From positions 930,001 to 994,000 of the forward strand of contig NZ_CP075524.1 in NCBI RefSeq assembly GCF_025808395.1: a DNA stretch of 64,000 nucleotides. The letters are read 5' to 3'. The stretch is from Microcella sp. GTDB lineage: Bacteria > Actinomycetota > Actinomycetes > Actinomycetales > Microbacteriaceae. Positions 15,975-23,670 of this stretch are shown here, piece by piece. Position numbers and translations under genes: made by a program. How positions within the stretch are numbered: position 1 is the first letter of the stretch; each line of letters starts with the position of its first letter. The notes beneath the pieces are model-generated. The model did not search any database and was not told the origin of the DNA. It saw only the letters and a list, made by a program, of their open reading frames with translations.

Positions 15975-16486
15975 CCTTCGGCGTGCTCGTGCAGCCGCTG
16001 GCGGAGCGTCGGCCAGGCGGTGTCGAAGGCGGGGTGCAGGGGTAGAGCATCCACCTCGCTGAGGGGCACCCAGCGCAGGGCGACGCTCTCGGCGTCAGCC
16101 ACGATCGGAGCAAACAGCCGCACCACTCGCACCGCGACAGTCGTGTATGACCAGAAGCCCAGGTCGAGTTCGCTCTCGAACAGCGGCGTGACCGCGTCAG
16201 CCGGAACGCCCGCCTCTTCATACGCCTCGCGCAGCGCGGCGTCGTGCGCAGACTCGTGCTGGTTGCGCGCCCCGCCGGGAAGCCCCCACGTGCCGCCATG
16301 GTGCGACCAGACGGCGCGATGCTGCAACAGGATGCCCGCATCGGCATGCCACGCCAACAAGCCTGCCGCCCCGAAGCGACCCCAGTAGCGCTGCCCGTCT
16401 GGCCCCTCGACCCAGGCGTCGCCGGGGTCGCGCGCGGCGCCCGAGGGCAGCGGCGGTGGCGAGCTCGACAGCGGGTCGTAGGTCAT
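15971..16486 (-). CDS. Nudix hydrolase
   Basis: A 171-aa protein whose Nudix box reads GGARNQHESAHDAALREAYEEAGV in segments (G-x5-E, then REAYEEAG). The N-terminal ~35 residues are Pro/Ser-rich, followed by YWGRFGAAGLLAWH, the start of the domain. WSHHGGTWGLPGG is typical of actinobacterial Nudix proteins. Its stop codon shares the palindrome CTAG with the convergent antiporter stop. TAGCCT lies 9 bases before the ATG; no Shine-Dalgarno was seen. Confidence 0.88.
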   Translation of the reverse strand: MTYDPLSSSPPPLPSGAARDPGDAWVEGPDGQRYWGRFGAAGLLAWHADAGILLQHRAVWSHHGGTWGLPGGARNQHESAHDAALREAYEEAGVPADAVTPLFESELDLGFWSYTTVAVRVVRLFAPIVADAESVALRWVPLSEVDALPLHPAFDTAWPTLRQRLHEHAEG

Positions 16487-16609
16487 GGTGAGTTCAGGCT
16501 AGGCGAGGATGATGAGAGTGCGCCCGCGCTCGGTGGTCGTGCTGGGCGGTGGTGCTCGGTTCTCGGCGGTCGTGCTCGGTGCTCGGTGAACGTGCTCTGC
16601 GTCGTTCCT

Positions 16610-16660
16610 CGCGCCGCACCTCTTCGCGCCGCCCCTCGTCGCGCCGCCCCTCTTCGCGCG
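16610..16660. repeat. 15-base tandem repeat, about 3.3 copies
   Basis: Units start at 16610, 16625 and 16640 with the consensus CGCGCCGCMCCTCKT, followed by a partial fourth. Copies differ at one or two positions. Confidence 0.7.
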
Positions 16661-16743
16661 ACCCAGCGCTCGCAGCGCGTGCGCGCGCCGCGTGTGAGAC
16701 GCGGGTACGTCGCCGCGGGGATCCGGCAGTCATGCTCACTCCC

Positions 16744-16814
16744 CGCAGACTCCCGAAGTGTAGGAGTCGGCGGGGCCGATGTGCGCTCACCCTCCTACAG
16801 TTCGGGAGTCTGCG
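16744..16814. repeat. 23-base inverted repeat, 25-base spacer
   Basis: Arm 16744-16766 (CGCAGACTCCCGAAGTGTAG and three more bases) is the reverse complement of 16792-16814 with one mismatch. It could form a cruciform or strong RNA hairpin and resembles a small palindromic mobile repeat, though no flanking target-site duplication was found. Confidence 0.75.
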
Positions 16815-16891
16815 CGGGTGGAGCACCGACCCCCTCGGGGTGGGGGCAAGGAAGGCGGTCGGTGGCGTGGCGAAGACGCGAGGTGGTCTTC

Positions 16892-17012
16892 GCTGGAAGC
16901 GCTCTAGCGCTTCCTCTTTTCTCTGCCCGCGATCCGAGACGGATCGCGGCGTGTGCGAGGCAGAGGCCAGAAATGGCCTCTGCTGGAAGCGCTCTAGCGT
17001 TTCCTCTTCTCT
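16892..17012. repeat. Duplicated der 3' end (90 bases apart)
   Basis: The stretch from 16892 repeats that from 16982 (GCTGGAAGCGCTCTAGCG, then TTCCTCTT). The second copy is the end of der, covering its last codons KRKR, the stop and a short hairpin over the stop. The first copy still reads REKRKR-stop on the minus strand but has no gene attached. Confidence 0.7.
16960..16983 (-). terminator. Hairpin downstream of der
   Basis: A perfect 10-base stem (16960-16969 with 16974-16983), loop GAAA on the plus strand and TTTC on the minus. It is 11 bases past the der stop on the minus strand. No U tract follows, so termination efficiency is uncertain. Confidence 0.55.
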
Positions 17013-18544
17013 CGCACACGCATGTTGACCTGGATGGGGGTGCCCTCGAATCCCCAGACCTCGCGCAAGCGACGCGTGATGAAGCGACGGTACTGCGGGT
17101 CGAGAAAGCCGGTCGTGAACAGCACGAAGGTCGGCGGGCGCGTCGACGCCTGCGTCGCGAACAAGATGCGCGGCTGCTTGCCGCCACGAACGGGGTGCGG
17201 ATGCGCGGCCGTCAACTCGGCGACGAAAGCGTTCAGCTTTCCGGTCGCGATGCGGGTATCCCACGACTCGAGTGCGACCTCGAGCGCGGGCACGAGCTTC
17301 TCGAGGTGCCGACCAGTGCGCGCCGAGATGTTGACCCGAGGAGCCCACGAGACGTGGTGCAGATCTTGGTCGATCTCGCGCTCGAGATAGCGGCGGCGCT
17401 CGTCATCGAGCAGATCCCACTTGTTGAACGCGAGCACGAGCGCCCGGCCCGACTCGAGCACGAGGTCGATGATGCGAACATCCTGCTCGCTCAACGGCTC
17501 AGTCACGTCGATGAGCACGACGGCGACCTCAGCCTTCTCGAGCGCTGCGGCCGTGCGCAGCGAAGCGTAGAAGTCGGCGCCCTGCTGCAAGTGCACGCGA
17601 CGACGGATGCCCGCCGTGTCGACAAACCGCCACACCTTGCCGCCGAGCTCGATCTGCTCGTCGATCGGGTCGCGCGTCGTGCCCGCCAACTCGTTGACGA
17701 CCACGCGCTCTTCGCGCGCGGCCTTGTTCAGCAGACTCGACTTGCCCACGTTGGGGCGGCCCAGCAGCGCGACGCGGCGCGGCCCGCCGAACTCTTGCTT
17801 CGCCACCGCCGACACTTCGGGCAGCACCGTCAGCACATGGTCGAGCAGGTCGGCGACGCCGCGGCCGTGCAGGGCAGACACCGGCCACGGCTGACCGAGC
17901 CCCAGACTCCACAGCGAAGCCGCTTCGGCCTCTTGGCGCACGTCGTCGACCTTGTTGCCCGCGACGATGACCGGCTTGTTCGAGCGGCGCAGCATCGACA
18001 CGACGAACTCGTCGGTCGCCGTGACCCCCGTGATGGCGTCGACGACGAACAGCACGGCGTCAGCGAGATCGACCGCGACCTCGGCCTGCGCGGCGACCGA
18101 CGCGTTGATGCCGCGCGCATCTGGCTCCCACCCTCCGGTGTCGACGAGGGTGAACCGACGGGTATTCCACTCGGCCTTGTACGTCACCCGGTCGCGCGTG
18201 ACGCCCGGCGTGTCTTCGACGACCGCCTCACGGCGGCCCAGAATGCGGTTGACGAGCGCGCTCTTGCCGACGTTGGGGCGCCCGACGATCGCGAGCACCG
18301 GCAGGGCCGGCATCGTGATGATGCCGTCGTCGCCGAGCTCGGCACCCTCGAGCAGCTCGATGTCGTCGTCGTCGAGCTCGTAGTCTGCGAGGCCGGCGCG
18401 CAGAGCATCCGCTCGCTTCGCCGCCAGATCGTCGTCGAGATCTGCGAGACGCGCGGCAACCGCCTCGGCGGCCTCCGCGTTGTCGAATTCAGGTTCGACG
18501 AACTCGGCGTCGTCACCCTCGCGCGGGGCGGTGTTCTCAGTCAT
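16994..18544 (-). CDS. der: Ribosome-assembly GTPase Der (EngA)
   Basis: A 516-aa tandem-G-domain GTPase. It has a ~78-residue acidic N-terminal extension typical of actinobacterial Der, the first G1 motif GRPNVGKSALVNR at about 88-100 with DTPGVTRD and NKVD, a second GRPNVGKSSLLNK near residue 262 with DTAGIRRR and NKWD, and a C-terminal KH-like domain ending in the basic tail REKRKR. It acts in 50S subunit maturation. The start ATG overlaps the cmk stop (ATGA). Confidence 0.97.
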   Translation of the reverse strand: MTENTAPREGDDAEFVEPEFDNAEAAEAVAARLADLDDDLAAKRADALRAGLADYELDDDDIELLEGAELGDDGIITMPALPVLAIVGRPNVGKSALVNRILGRREAVVEDTPGVTRDRVTYKAEWNTRRFTLVDTGGWEPDARGINASVAAQAEVAVDLADAVLFVVDAITGVTATDEFVVSMLRRSNKPVIVAGNKVDDVRQEAEAASLWSLGLGQPWPVSALHGRGVADLLDHVLTVLPEVSAVAKQEFGGPRRVALLGRPNVGKSSLLNKAAREERVVVNELAGTTRDPIDEQIELGGKVWRFVDTAGIRRRVHLQQGADFYASLRTAAALEKAEVAVVLIDVTEPLSEQDVRIIDLVLESGRALVLAFNKWDLLDDERRRYLEREIDQDLHHVSWAPRVNISARTGRHLEKLVPALEVALESWDTRIATGKLNAFVAELTAAHPHPVRGGKQPRILFATQASTRPPTFVLFTTGFLDPQYRRFITRRLREVWGFEGTPIQVNMRVREKRKR

Positions 18545-19206
18545 GGTGTCCTCAAGCGCACAATGTCGATGAGACTCTGCACCGTCTGCTCGAAGTCGAG
18601 ATCGGTGGAGTCGAGAGTCGTGACGCCCTCCGCCGCGGTCATGAAGTCGACCACTCGGGAGTCTTGTGCGTCGCGCTCGGCGAGCTGCCGGGCGGTCGTC
18701 TCGGCCGACTCGGCGCTCACCTCAGCCGACCTACGGGCCATTCTAGCCTCCGGTGCCGCTGTCAGCAGAATGCGCACCTCGGCGTCGGGCGCCACCACCG
18801 TGGTGATATCGCGCCCCTCGACGATGACGCCCGCCTCGTCGCGCTGCGCGATCAAGCGTCGAAAGAGCTCGTTGAGCACGGCCCGAACCTCGGGAACGCG
18901 CGCGACAGCGCTCACGACCGCCGAGACACGAGGCTCGCGAATGTCGAGCGTGATGTCTTCGCCGCCGACGCGCACGAAGTAGCGGTCGGGGCTCATGCCG
19001 ATGTCATAGTCGAAGTCGGCGACGCGTGCGGCGATCGCCTCGGCGTCGTCGAGGTCGACCCCCTCATCGAGGCAGTGCCAGGCGAGGGCACGGTATGCGG
19101 CACCCGTGTCGAGATAGGCGAACCCGAGGCGACGAGCAGCCTCGCGGCTGACGCTCGACTTGCCGCTGCCGGCGGGGCCGTCGACGGCCACGATCAGATC
19201 GCTCAT
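18541..19206 (-). CDS. cmk: Cytidylate kinase
   Basis: A 221-aa kinase that phosphorylates CMP and dCMP. The P-loop GPAGSGKSS is at residues 10-18, YLDTGAAYRA follows, and VEGRDITTVV and DAQDSRVV correspond to the CMP-binding and lid regions. I chose the ATG at 19206, which has GAAAGG upstream; longer frames have no such site. The 91-base gap to tyrA contains a 10-base tandem repeat. It overlaps der by 4 bases, the common actinobacterial cmk-der pair. Confidence 0.96.
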   Translation of the reverse strand: MSDLIVAVDGPAGSGKSSVSREAARRLGFAYLDTGAAYRALAWHCLDEGVDLDDAEAIAARVADFDYDIGMSPDRYFVRVGGEDITLDIREPRVSAVVSAVARVPEVRAVLNELFRRLIAQRDEAGVIVEGRDITTVVAPDAEVRILLTAAPEARMARRSAEVSAESAETTARQLAERDAQDSRVVDFMTAAEGVTTLDSTDLDFEQTVQSLIDIVRLRTP

Positions 19207-19228
19207 GAGGGGCCTTTCGGTGAGAAGC

Positions 19229-19283
19229 GGTGCGGGGTGGTGCGGGATGGTTCGGGATGGTACGGGGCGGGGTGGTGCGGGGT
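19229..19283. repeat. 10-base tandem repeat between tyrA and cmk
   Basis: Units of consensus GGTGCGGGGT start at 19229, 19239, 19249 and 19259, with a broken fifth and another intact unit at 19274. The array lies just upstream of the cmk Shine-Dalgarno on the minus strand, so unit-number changes would alter the cmk leader. Confidence 0.75.
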
Positions 19284-19297
19284 GGGCTGTTCGCCTG

Positions 19298-20386
19298 TCA
19301 ACTCGCGCCGGCGATGCGCCAGCCACGGGACTGCAGCTCGTCGACGAGAAACTTCTCTGACTCAGGAACAACCGACACCTCGGCGAACCCGACCGGTGCA
19401 CCCGGCGAGTGCTCGAGCCGCAGGTCTTCCATGTTGACGCCGAGTTCGCCGATCTCGGTGAGCAACTTCGCGAGCTGACCGGGGGTGTCGTCGATCATGA
19501 CGACGAGTTGGGCGAATCGGCGGTCGTCTCCGTGCTTGCCCGGAATGCGCGCGACCCCCGTATTGCCCGCCCCGATGAGGTCGGCGATGGCCCGGCGCGC
19601 CCCCGCCGCGTCGGGGTCGGCGAGAGCCTGCAGCACCGTGTCGAGGTCGTCGCGCAGTGCGGTGAGGATTCCCGAGACCGGTTCGGCGTTGGCGCTGAGA
19701 ATCTGCACCCACAGCCCCGGGTCGCTCGAGGCGATGCGGGTGAGGTCGCGCACCCCTTGCCCGGCGAGGCCGATGGCGCCGTTCGAGCCGCCGGTGAGCC
19801 GCGCGGCCATGGCGCTCGCGACCAGCTGCGGAACATGGCTGATGAGCGCCACCGAGCGATCGTGCTCGTCGACCGTCATCTCGATCGGCACTGCTCCGAC
19901 GTCGAGAATGAGGTCTTCGATCGCGCCAGCGCGGCGGTAGTTGATGGCGTCGTGACCGGCGAGCACCCAGGGGCGGCCGAGAAACAGGTCGGCGCGCGCC
20001 GAGATGGGCCCGCCGCGCTCTCGGCCCGCCATGGGGTGCGTGCCGAGGTATCGGCTGACGTCGGCGCCGAGCGAGTGCAGTTCGGCGAGCACGCTGCCTT
20101 TGACGCTCGCGACATCGGTGACGAGAGCATCCGGATGCTCTCCGAGCGCCCTGGCCACCGTCTCAGCCGTGACATCCGGCGGCACCGCGACGACGATGAG
20201 CCCGGGTCGATCGTCGCTGCGCAGCGGGCGGCCGGCGCCGTAGTCGACGGCGAGGCGCACCGCCGTGGGCGAGACGTCGGTGAGTGTCGCCTGAGCACCT
20301 TTTTCGGCGAGGGCGAGGCCGATGCTCGTGCCGAGCAGGCCTGCTCCGATGATGTGCACCTGCTCGGTGAGGCGGCGGTCGGTCAT
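19298..20386 (-). CDS. tyrA: Prephenate dehydrogenase with C-terminal ACT domain
   Basis: A 362-aa enzyme of tyrosine biosynthesis that converts prephenate to 4-hydroxyphenylpyruvate with NAD(P)+. The N-terminal Rossmann motif IIGAGLLGTS is at about 12-21. The catalytic-domain motif GTHPMAGRERGG is near 115-127. The region from ~290 (QLVVMIDDTPGQLAKLLTEI) is an ACT domain, implying feedback control by tyrosine or phenylalanine. It overlaps rluB by ATGA. The scpA-scpB-rluB-tyrA-cmk-der order is a familiar actinobacterial arrangement. Confidence 0.95.
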   Translation of the reverse strand: MTDRRLTEQVHIIGAGLLGTSIGLALAEKGAQATLTDVSPTAVRLAVDYGAGRPLRSDDRPGLIVVAVPPDVTAETVARALGEHPDALVTDVASVKGSVLAELHSLGADVSRYLGTHPMAGRERGGPISARADLFLGRPWVLAGHDAINYRRAGAIEDLILDVGAVPIEMTVDEHDRSVALISHVPQLVASAMAARLTGGSNGAIGLAGQGVRDLTRIASSDPGLWVQILSANAEPVSGILTALRDDLDTVLQALADPDAAGARRAIADLIGAGNTGVARIPGKHGDDRRFAQLVVMIDDTPGQLAKLLTEIGELGVNMEDLRLEHSPGAPVGFAEVSVVPESEKFLVDELQSRGWRIAGAS

Positions 20387-21228
20387 GCGGGTGCCTCCGG
20401 GGTCTCGGGCGCTACACCGTGCTGCCGGGCGATCGTGAGCAGGGCGCCGCGTTCGGCATCCGTCAACTCTCGCGTCTTTCCGAGGCCGAGGCCGCCCAAG
20501 TGCAGCGGGCCGAACTGCCGTCGCACGAGTTCGACGACGGGGTGGCCCACTTCGGCGAGCATGCGCCGCACGATGCGGTTGCGGCCCGAGTGCAGCGTGA
20601 GCTCGACCATCGAGTGGCCCTGGCTCGGCGCGCCGAGCAGCCGGGCGGCGTCGGCGACAATGGGGCCGTCGTCGAGCTCGACGCCCTCTTTGAGCGTGCG
20701 CAGGGTCTGCTGGTTGACCGAGCCGCGCACTTTGGCGATGTAGGTCTTCTCGACCCCGTAGCGCGGGTGCGAGAGCACGTTGGCGAGGGGCCCGTCGTTG
20801 GTGAGCAGCAGCAGCCCGCTCGTCTCTGCGTCGAGCCGGCCCACGTTGAACAGGCGCTCGTCGAACTCGGCGGCGACGGTGCGGAGGTCGGGGCGCCCGC
20901 TCTCGTCGGCCATCGAGCTGACCACGCCGGTCGGCTTGTTGTACATGATGTAGCGCTTCGTCGGGTCGAGCTGAATGGCGACGCCGTCGACGGCGACGAG
21001 ATCGCTCGCTGGTTCGACGCGGCTGCCGAGTTCGCTGACGACTTCTCCGTTGACGGTCACTCGGCCGGCGGCGATGAGTTGCTCGCTGACCCTGCGGCTC
21101 GCCACCCCCGCCGCCGCGAGCACTTTCTGCAGCCGTTCGCTCGTCGGCGAGTCACCTGCGCGCTGGTTGCTCGACCAGTCGATCTCGACGTCGGGCACGA
21201 GGTCTCTGTCGCGGCGCTTATCTGACAT
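20383..21228 (-). CDS. rluB: 23S rRNA pseudouridine synthase, RluB/RsuA family
   Basis: A 281-aa enzyme. A charged N-terminus is followed by an S4 domain (RLQKVLAAAGVASRRVSEQLI) and the catalytic domain with NVGRLDAETSGLLLLTNDG, where the Asp of GRLD is the family's catalytic residue. GRNRIVRRMLAEVGHPV and LVRRQFGPL complete the RsuA-type signature. The start ATG at 21228 lies 11 bases inside the end of scpB, so the two are translationally coupled. Assignment to RluB rather than RluE/F is from gene order. Confidence 0.93.
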   Translation of the reverse strand: MSDKRRDRDLVPDVEIDWSSNQRAGDSPTSERLQKVLAAAGVASRRVSEQLIAAGRVTVNGEVVSELGSRVEPASDLVAVDGVAIQLDPTKRYIMYNKPTGVVSSMADESGRPDLRTVAAEFDERLFNVGRLDAETSGLLLLTNDGPLANVLSHPRYGVEKTYIAKVRGSVNQQTLRTLKEGVELDDGPIVADAARLLGAPSQGHSMVELTLHSGRNRIVRRMLAEVGHPVVELVRRQFGPLHLGGLGLGKTRELTDAERGALLTIARQHGVAPETPEAPA

Positions 21229-21811
21229 CGTCGAATCCTTCACTGCCGTCGTCGAGCAGCGGCGAGATCTTGGGCAGCTCGTCGAGCGAGTTGATGCCGA
21301 GCTGCACCATGAGCAGGTCGGTGGTCTCGTAGTGGATCGCGCCCGTCTCGCTGTCGGTGAACGCTTCGGTGATGAGCCCGCGGCCGAGCAGCGTGCGCAC
21401 GACCGAGTCGACGTTGACGGCGCGAATCGAGGCGATCGCCCCGCGGCTGATGGGCTGCTTGTAGGCGATGACGGCGAGCGTCTCGAGTGCTGCTTGCGAG
21501 AGCTTCGAGGGGTTCTGGGTGTGCACGAAGTCGCGCACGACGTCGTCGAGCTCTGCGCGCACATAGATGCGCCAGCCTCCGCCGACCTCGCGCAGCTCGA
21601 AGCCACGGCGCGGGCCGCCCACCTCGCCGTCGTAGTCTGCGACGAGCTCGGCGATCGCCGCGCGCACCTCCTTCACCGGGCGACCGACAGCGCTCGCGAG
21701 CCCGACGACGCTCTGCGGCTCGTCGACCACCATGAGAATCGCTTCGAGCGCGCGTGCGATGTCGATGTGGTTCGGGATGCCCTGCTCTTCGGTTTCGGCT
21801 TCACTGGCCAT
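21218..21811 (-). CDS. scpB: Segregation and condensation protein B
   Basis: A 197-aa kleisin-partner protein with two winged-helix domains. The segment PSKLSQAALETLAVIAYKQP then ISRGAIASIRAVNVDSVVRTLL is the hallmark ScpB motif. With ScpA and SMC it forms the bacterial condensin on origin-proximal chromosome DNA. Start and stop each overlap neighbours by 11 bases, indicating tight coupling within the scpA-scpB-rluB run. Confidence 0.96.
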   Translation of the reverse strand: MASEAETEEQGIPNHIDIARALEAILMVVDEPQSVVGLASAVGRPVKEVRAAIAELVADYDGEVGGPRRGFELREVGGGWRIYVRAELDDVVRDFVHTQNPSKLSQAALETLAVIAYKQPISRGAIASIRAVNVDSVVRTLLGRGLITEAFTDSETGAIHYETTDLLMVQLGINSLDELPKISPLLDDGSEGFDDVR

Positions 21812-22715
21812 AGTCGGCTCCCAGGTTCACGAGGTTCTCGTCGCTCCAATTCTCGGCCGTCCAGCGCACGGTGAGCTCACCGAGCGGCTCGAGCTGCTCG
21901 AAGCCGACGGCGGCGTTGCGATACAGCTCGAGCAGGGCCAGAAAGCGGGCGACGATGACGCCTTTGAGGTCGGCTCCGGCGATGAGCTGCCGGAACGTCA
22001 TCGGCTCGCCCTGACGCAGCAGGGCAACGACGTGCGCCGCCTGCTCGCGAATCGAGATGAGCGGGGCATGCAAGTGCTCGAGCCCCACCACCGGAATCTC
22101 GCGCGGGGTGAGCGCCAACAGGGCGAGGGCGGCGAAGTCATCGAGGCTGAGAGTCCACTGCAGTTCGGGGGTGCGCTCGCGGTATTGGTCTTCGAGGCGC
22201 ACCGAGCGCACGTGGCGGGAGCTCTCGTCGTCGATGCGCCGTGCGAACCACGCCGACACCTCTTTGAAAGCTCGGTACTGCAGCAGTCGCGCGAACAGCA
22301 GGTCGCGCGCTTCGAGCAGCGCGACATCTTCGGCGTCGACGAGCTCGCCCTGCGGCAGCAGGCTCGCGATCTTGAGGTCGAGCAGCGTCACGGCGACGAC
22401 GAGAAACTCGCTCGCCTCGTCGAGCTGCTCGCTGTCGTAGCCGTGCTCGGTCTGCATCGCGCGCAGGTAGGCGAGAAACTCGTCGGTGACGACTCCGAGG
22501 CTCACTTCGGTGATGTCGAGCTCGCGCTTCGTGATGAGGCTGAGCAGCAGGTCGAACGGGCCGTCGAAGTCGTCGAGCGTGACGCGAAACCCTGCGGGAG
22601 CATCCGTCGGCGACGGTGCCGGCTCGGTGAGCGTCGCACTCACGACGCCGGCCAGCGAGCCGCCTGACACCGTGCCCGAGTCGTCGCCCACCGACTGCTC
22701 AGGCGACCTGGCCAC
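21801..22715 (-). CDS. scpA: Segregation and condensation protein A (kleisin)
   Basis: A 304-aa protein. After a ~40-residue Ser/Pro/Ala-rich leader, the kleisin N-domain begins with VTLDDFDGPFDLLLSLI and KRELDITEVSLGVVTDEFLAY, the ScpA signature. The C-terminal winged helix contains MTFRQLIAGADLKGVIVARFLALLEL in two segments. It bridges the SMC heads. The start is GTG at 22715, 17 bases inside parA. I note that the leader is longer than in many ScpA proteins. Confidence 0.95.
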   Translation of the reverse strand: MARSPEQSVGDDSGTVSGGSLAGVVSATLTEPAPSPTDAPAGFRVTLDDFDGPFDLLLSLITKRELDITEVSLGVVTDEFLAYLRAMQTEHGYDSEQLDEASEFLVVAVTLLDLKIASLLPQGELVDAEDVALLEARDLLFARLLQYRAFKEVSAWFARRIDDESSRHVRSVRLEDQYRERTPELQWTLSLDDFAALALLALTPREIPVVGLEHLHAPLISIREQAAHVVALLRQGEPMTFRQLIAGADLKGVIVARFLALLELYRNAAVGFEQLEPLGELTVRWTAENWSDENLVNLGADYGQ

Positions 22716-23583
22716 GCGCGATCAGCTCTCGAGCCAGCTGGCGATACGCGGCCGCGGCCGGGTGGTCTGGCGCGAAGGTCGTGATCGGCGCGCCCGCGAC
22801 GGTCGCATCGGGAAACTTCACGGTGCGACCGATGACTGTCTCGAGCACCTTCTCACCGAAGGTCTCGACGACGCGTTCGAGCACTTCGCGCGAGTGCAGG
22901 GTGCGCGAGTCGTACATGGTCGCGAGAATGCCGTCGAGCTCGATGGCCGGGTTGAGGCGCTCGCGCACCTTGTCGATGGTCTCGACGAGCAGGGCGACGC
23001 CGCGCAGGGCGAAGTATTCGCACTCGAGCGGAATCAGCACCCCGTGCGCCGCCGTCAGCGCATTGACGGTGAGCAGGCCGAGGCTCGGCTGGCAGTCGAT
23101 GAGAATGACGTCGTACTCAGGCACGATCGGCGCGAGCACGCGCGCCAGAATCTGCTCGCGCGCCACCTCGCTCACGAGGTGCACTTCGGCCGCGCTCAAG
23201 TCGATGTTGGCGGGAATGAGGTAGAGGTTCTTGGTGGCCGTGGCCTGCACTGCGCGGCGCGCGTCTTTCTCACGGCCCAGCAGCAGGTCGTAGATGGTGA
23301 CGACGTCGTGGCTCGGCATGCCGAGGCCGGCCGAGAGGGCGCCCTGCGGGTCGAAGTCGATGACGAGCACCTTGCGACCGTATTCGGCGAGCGCCGCACC
23401 CAGACTGATCGTGGTGGTCGTCTTGCCGACGCCGCCCTTCTGGTTGCACAGGGCGATGATGCGCGCGGGGCCGTGACCCTTGAGCGGCTTCGGCTCGGCG
23501 AAGTCGCGCAGCGGGCGACCGGTGGGGCCCGGCATGAGAGCGTCGAAGCCCGCGAGCTCTGCCCCGCTCGTCTCGTCGCCCAT
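22699..23583 (-). CDS. parA: ParA/Soj-family chromosome-partitioning ATPase
   Basis: A 294-aa ATPase with the deviant Walker A motif KGGVGKTTTT (Lys at both ends), Walker A' VIDFDPQGAL and the switch DCQPSLG. It is the scpAB-linked ParA paralogue rather than the oriC-linked parAB copy, because no parB follows. The start ATG has no Shine-Dalgarno; TAGACT lies 8 bases upstream on the minus strand, suggesting a leaderless mRNA. It is divergent from the first of the three membrane paralogues and is the first gene of the operon running to der. Confidence 0.93.
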   Translation of the reverse strand: MGDETSGAELAGFDALMPGPTGRPLRDFAEPKPLKGHGPARIIALCNQKGGVGKTTTTISLGAALAEYGRKVLVIDFDPQGALSAGLGMPSHDVVTIYDLLLGREKDARRAVQATATKNLYLIPANIDLSAAEVHLVSEVAREQILARVLAPIVPEYDVILIDCQPSLGLLTVNALTAAHGVLIPLECEYFALRGVALLVETIDKVRERLNPAIELDGILATMYDSRTLHSREVLERVVETFGEKVLETVIGRTVKFPDATVAGAPITTFAPDHPAAAAYRQLARELIARGQVA

Positions 23584-23658
23584 AGCGCCCCAGTCTAGTG
23601 ACCTGCGGGGCTCACGCTCGGGTGCCTCGCGGGGCGTCGAGTTTGGTGATGGTCGTGG

Positions 23659-23664
23659 TTGACT
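23659..23664 (+). promoter_or_regulatory. TTGACT element 6 bases before the first paralogue
   Basis: TTGACT-N6-ATG. The same hexamer and spacing recur before the other two paralogues (24755-24760 and 26045-26050). Position suits a leaderless -10, but the second base is T where TANNNT has A. Confidence 0.5.
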
Positions 23665-23670
23665 TCGAGC

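Larger units (their letters stand above)
16487..16993. other. Repeat- and hairpin-rich intergenic region, no gene
   Basis: These 507 bases hold no credible coding sequence. They contain a 15-base tandem repeat (16610-16660), a long imperfect inverted repeat (16744-16814), a perfect 10-base stem (16927-16949), a 10-base stem with GAAA loop (16960-16983) and a duplicated copy of the der 3' end (16892-16924). Several of the hairpins may terminate der transcription on the minus strand. Confidence 0.7.

Noticed and set aside
16610..16660. CRISPR-like array
   Set aside because: The 15-base units are contiguous with no unique spacers, and no cas genes are present.
16244..18982. 912-codon plus-strand open frame opposite der and cmk
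   Set aside because: It is the antisense frame of der/cmk in GC-rich DNA; Arg/Asp/Glu/His-rich composition with no domain, while the minus-strand frames carry complete GTPase and kinase motifs.
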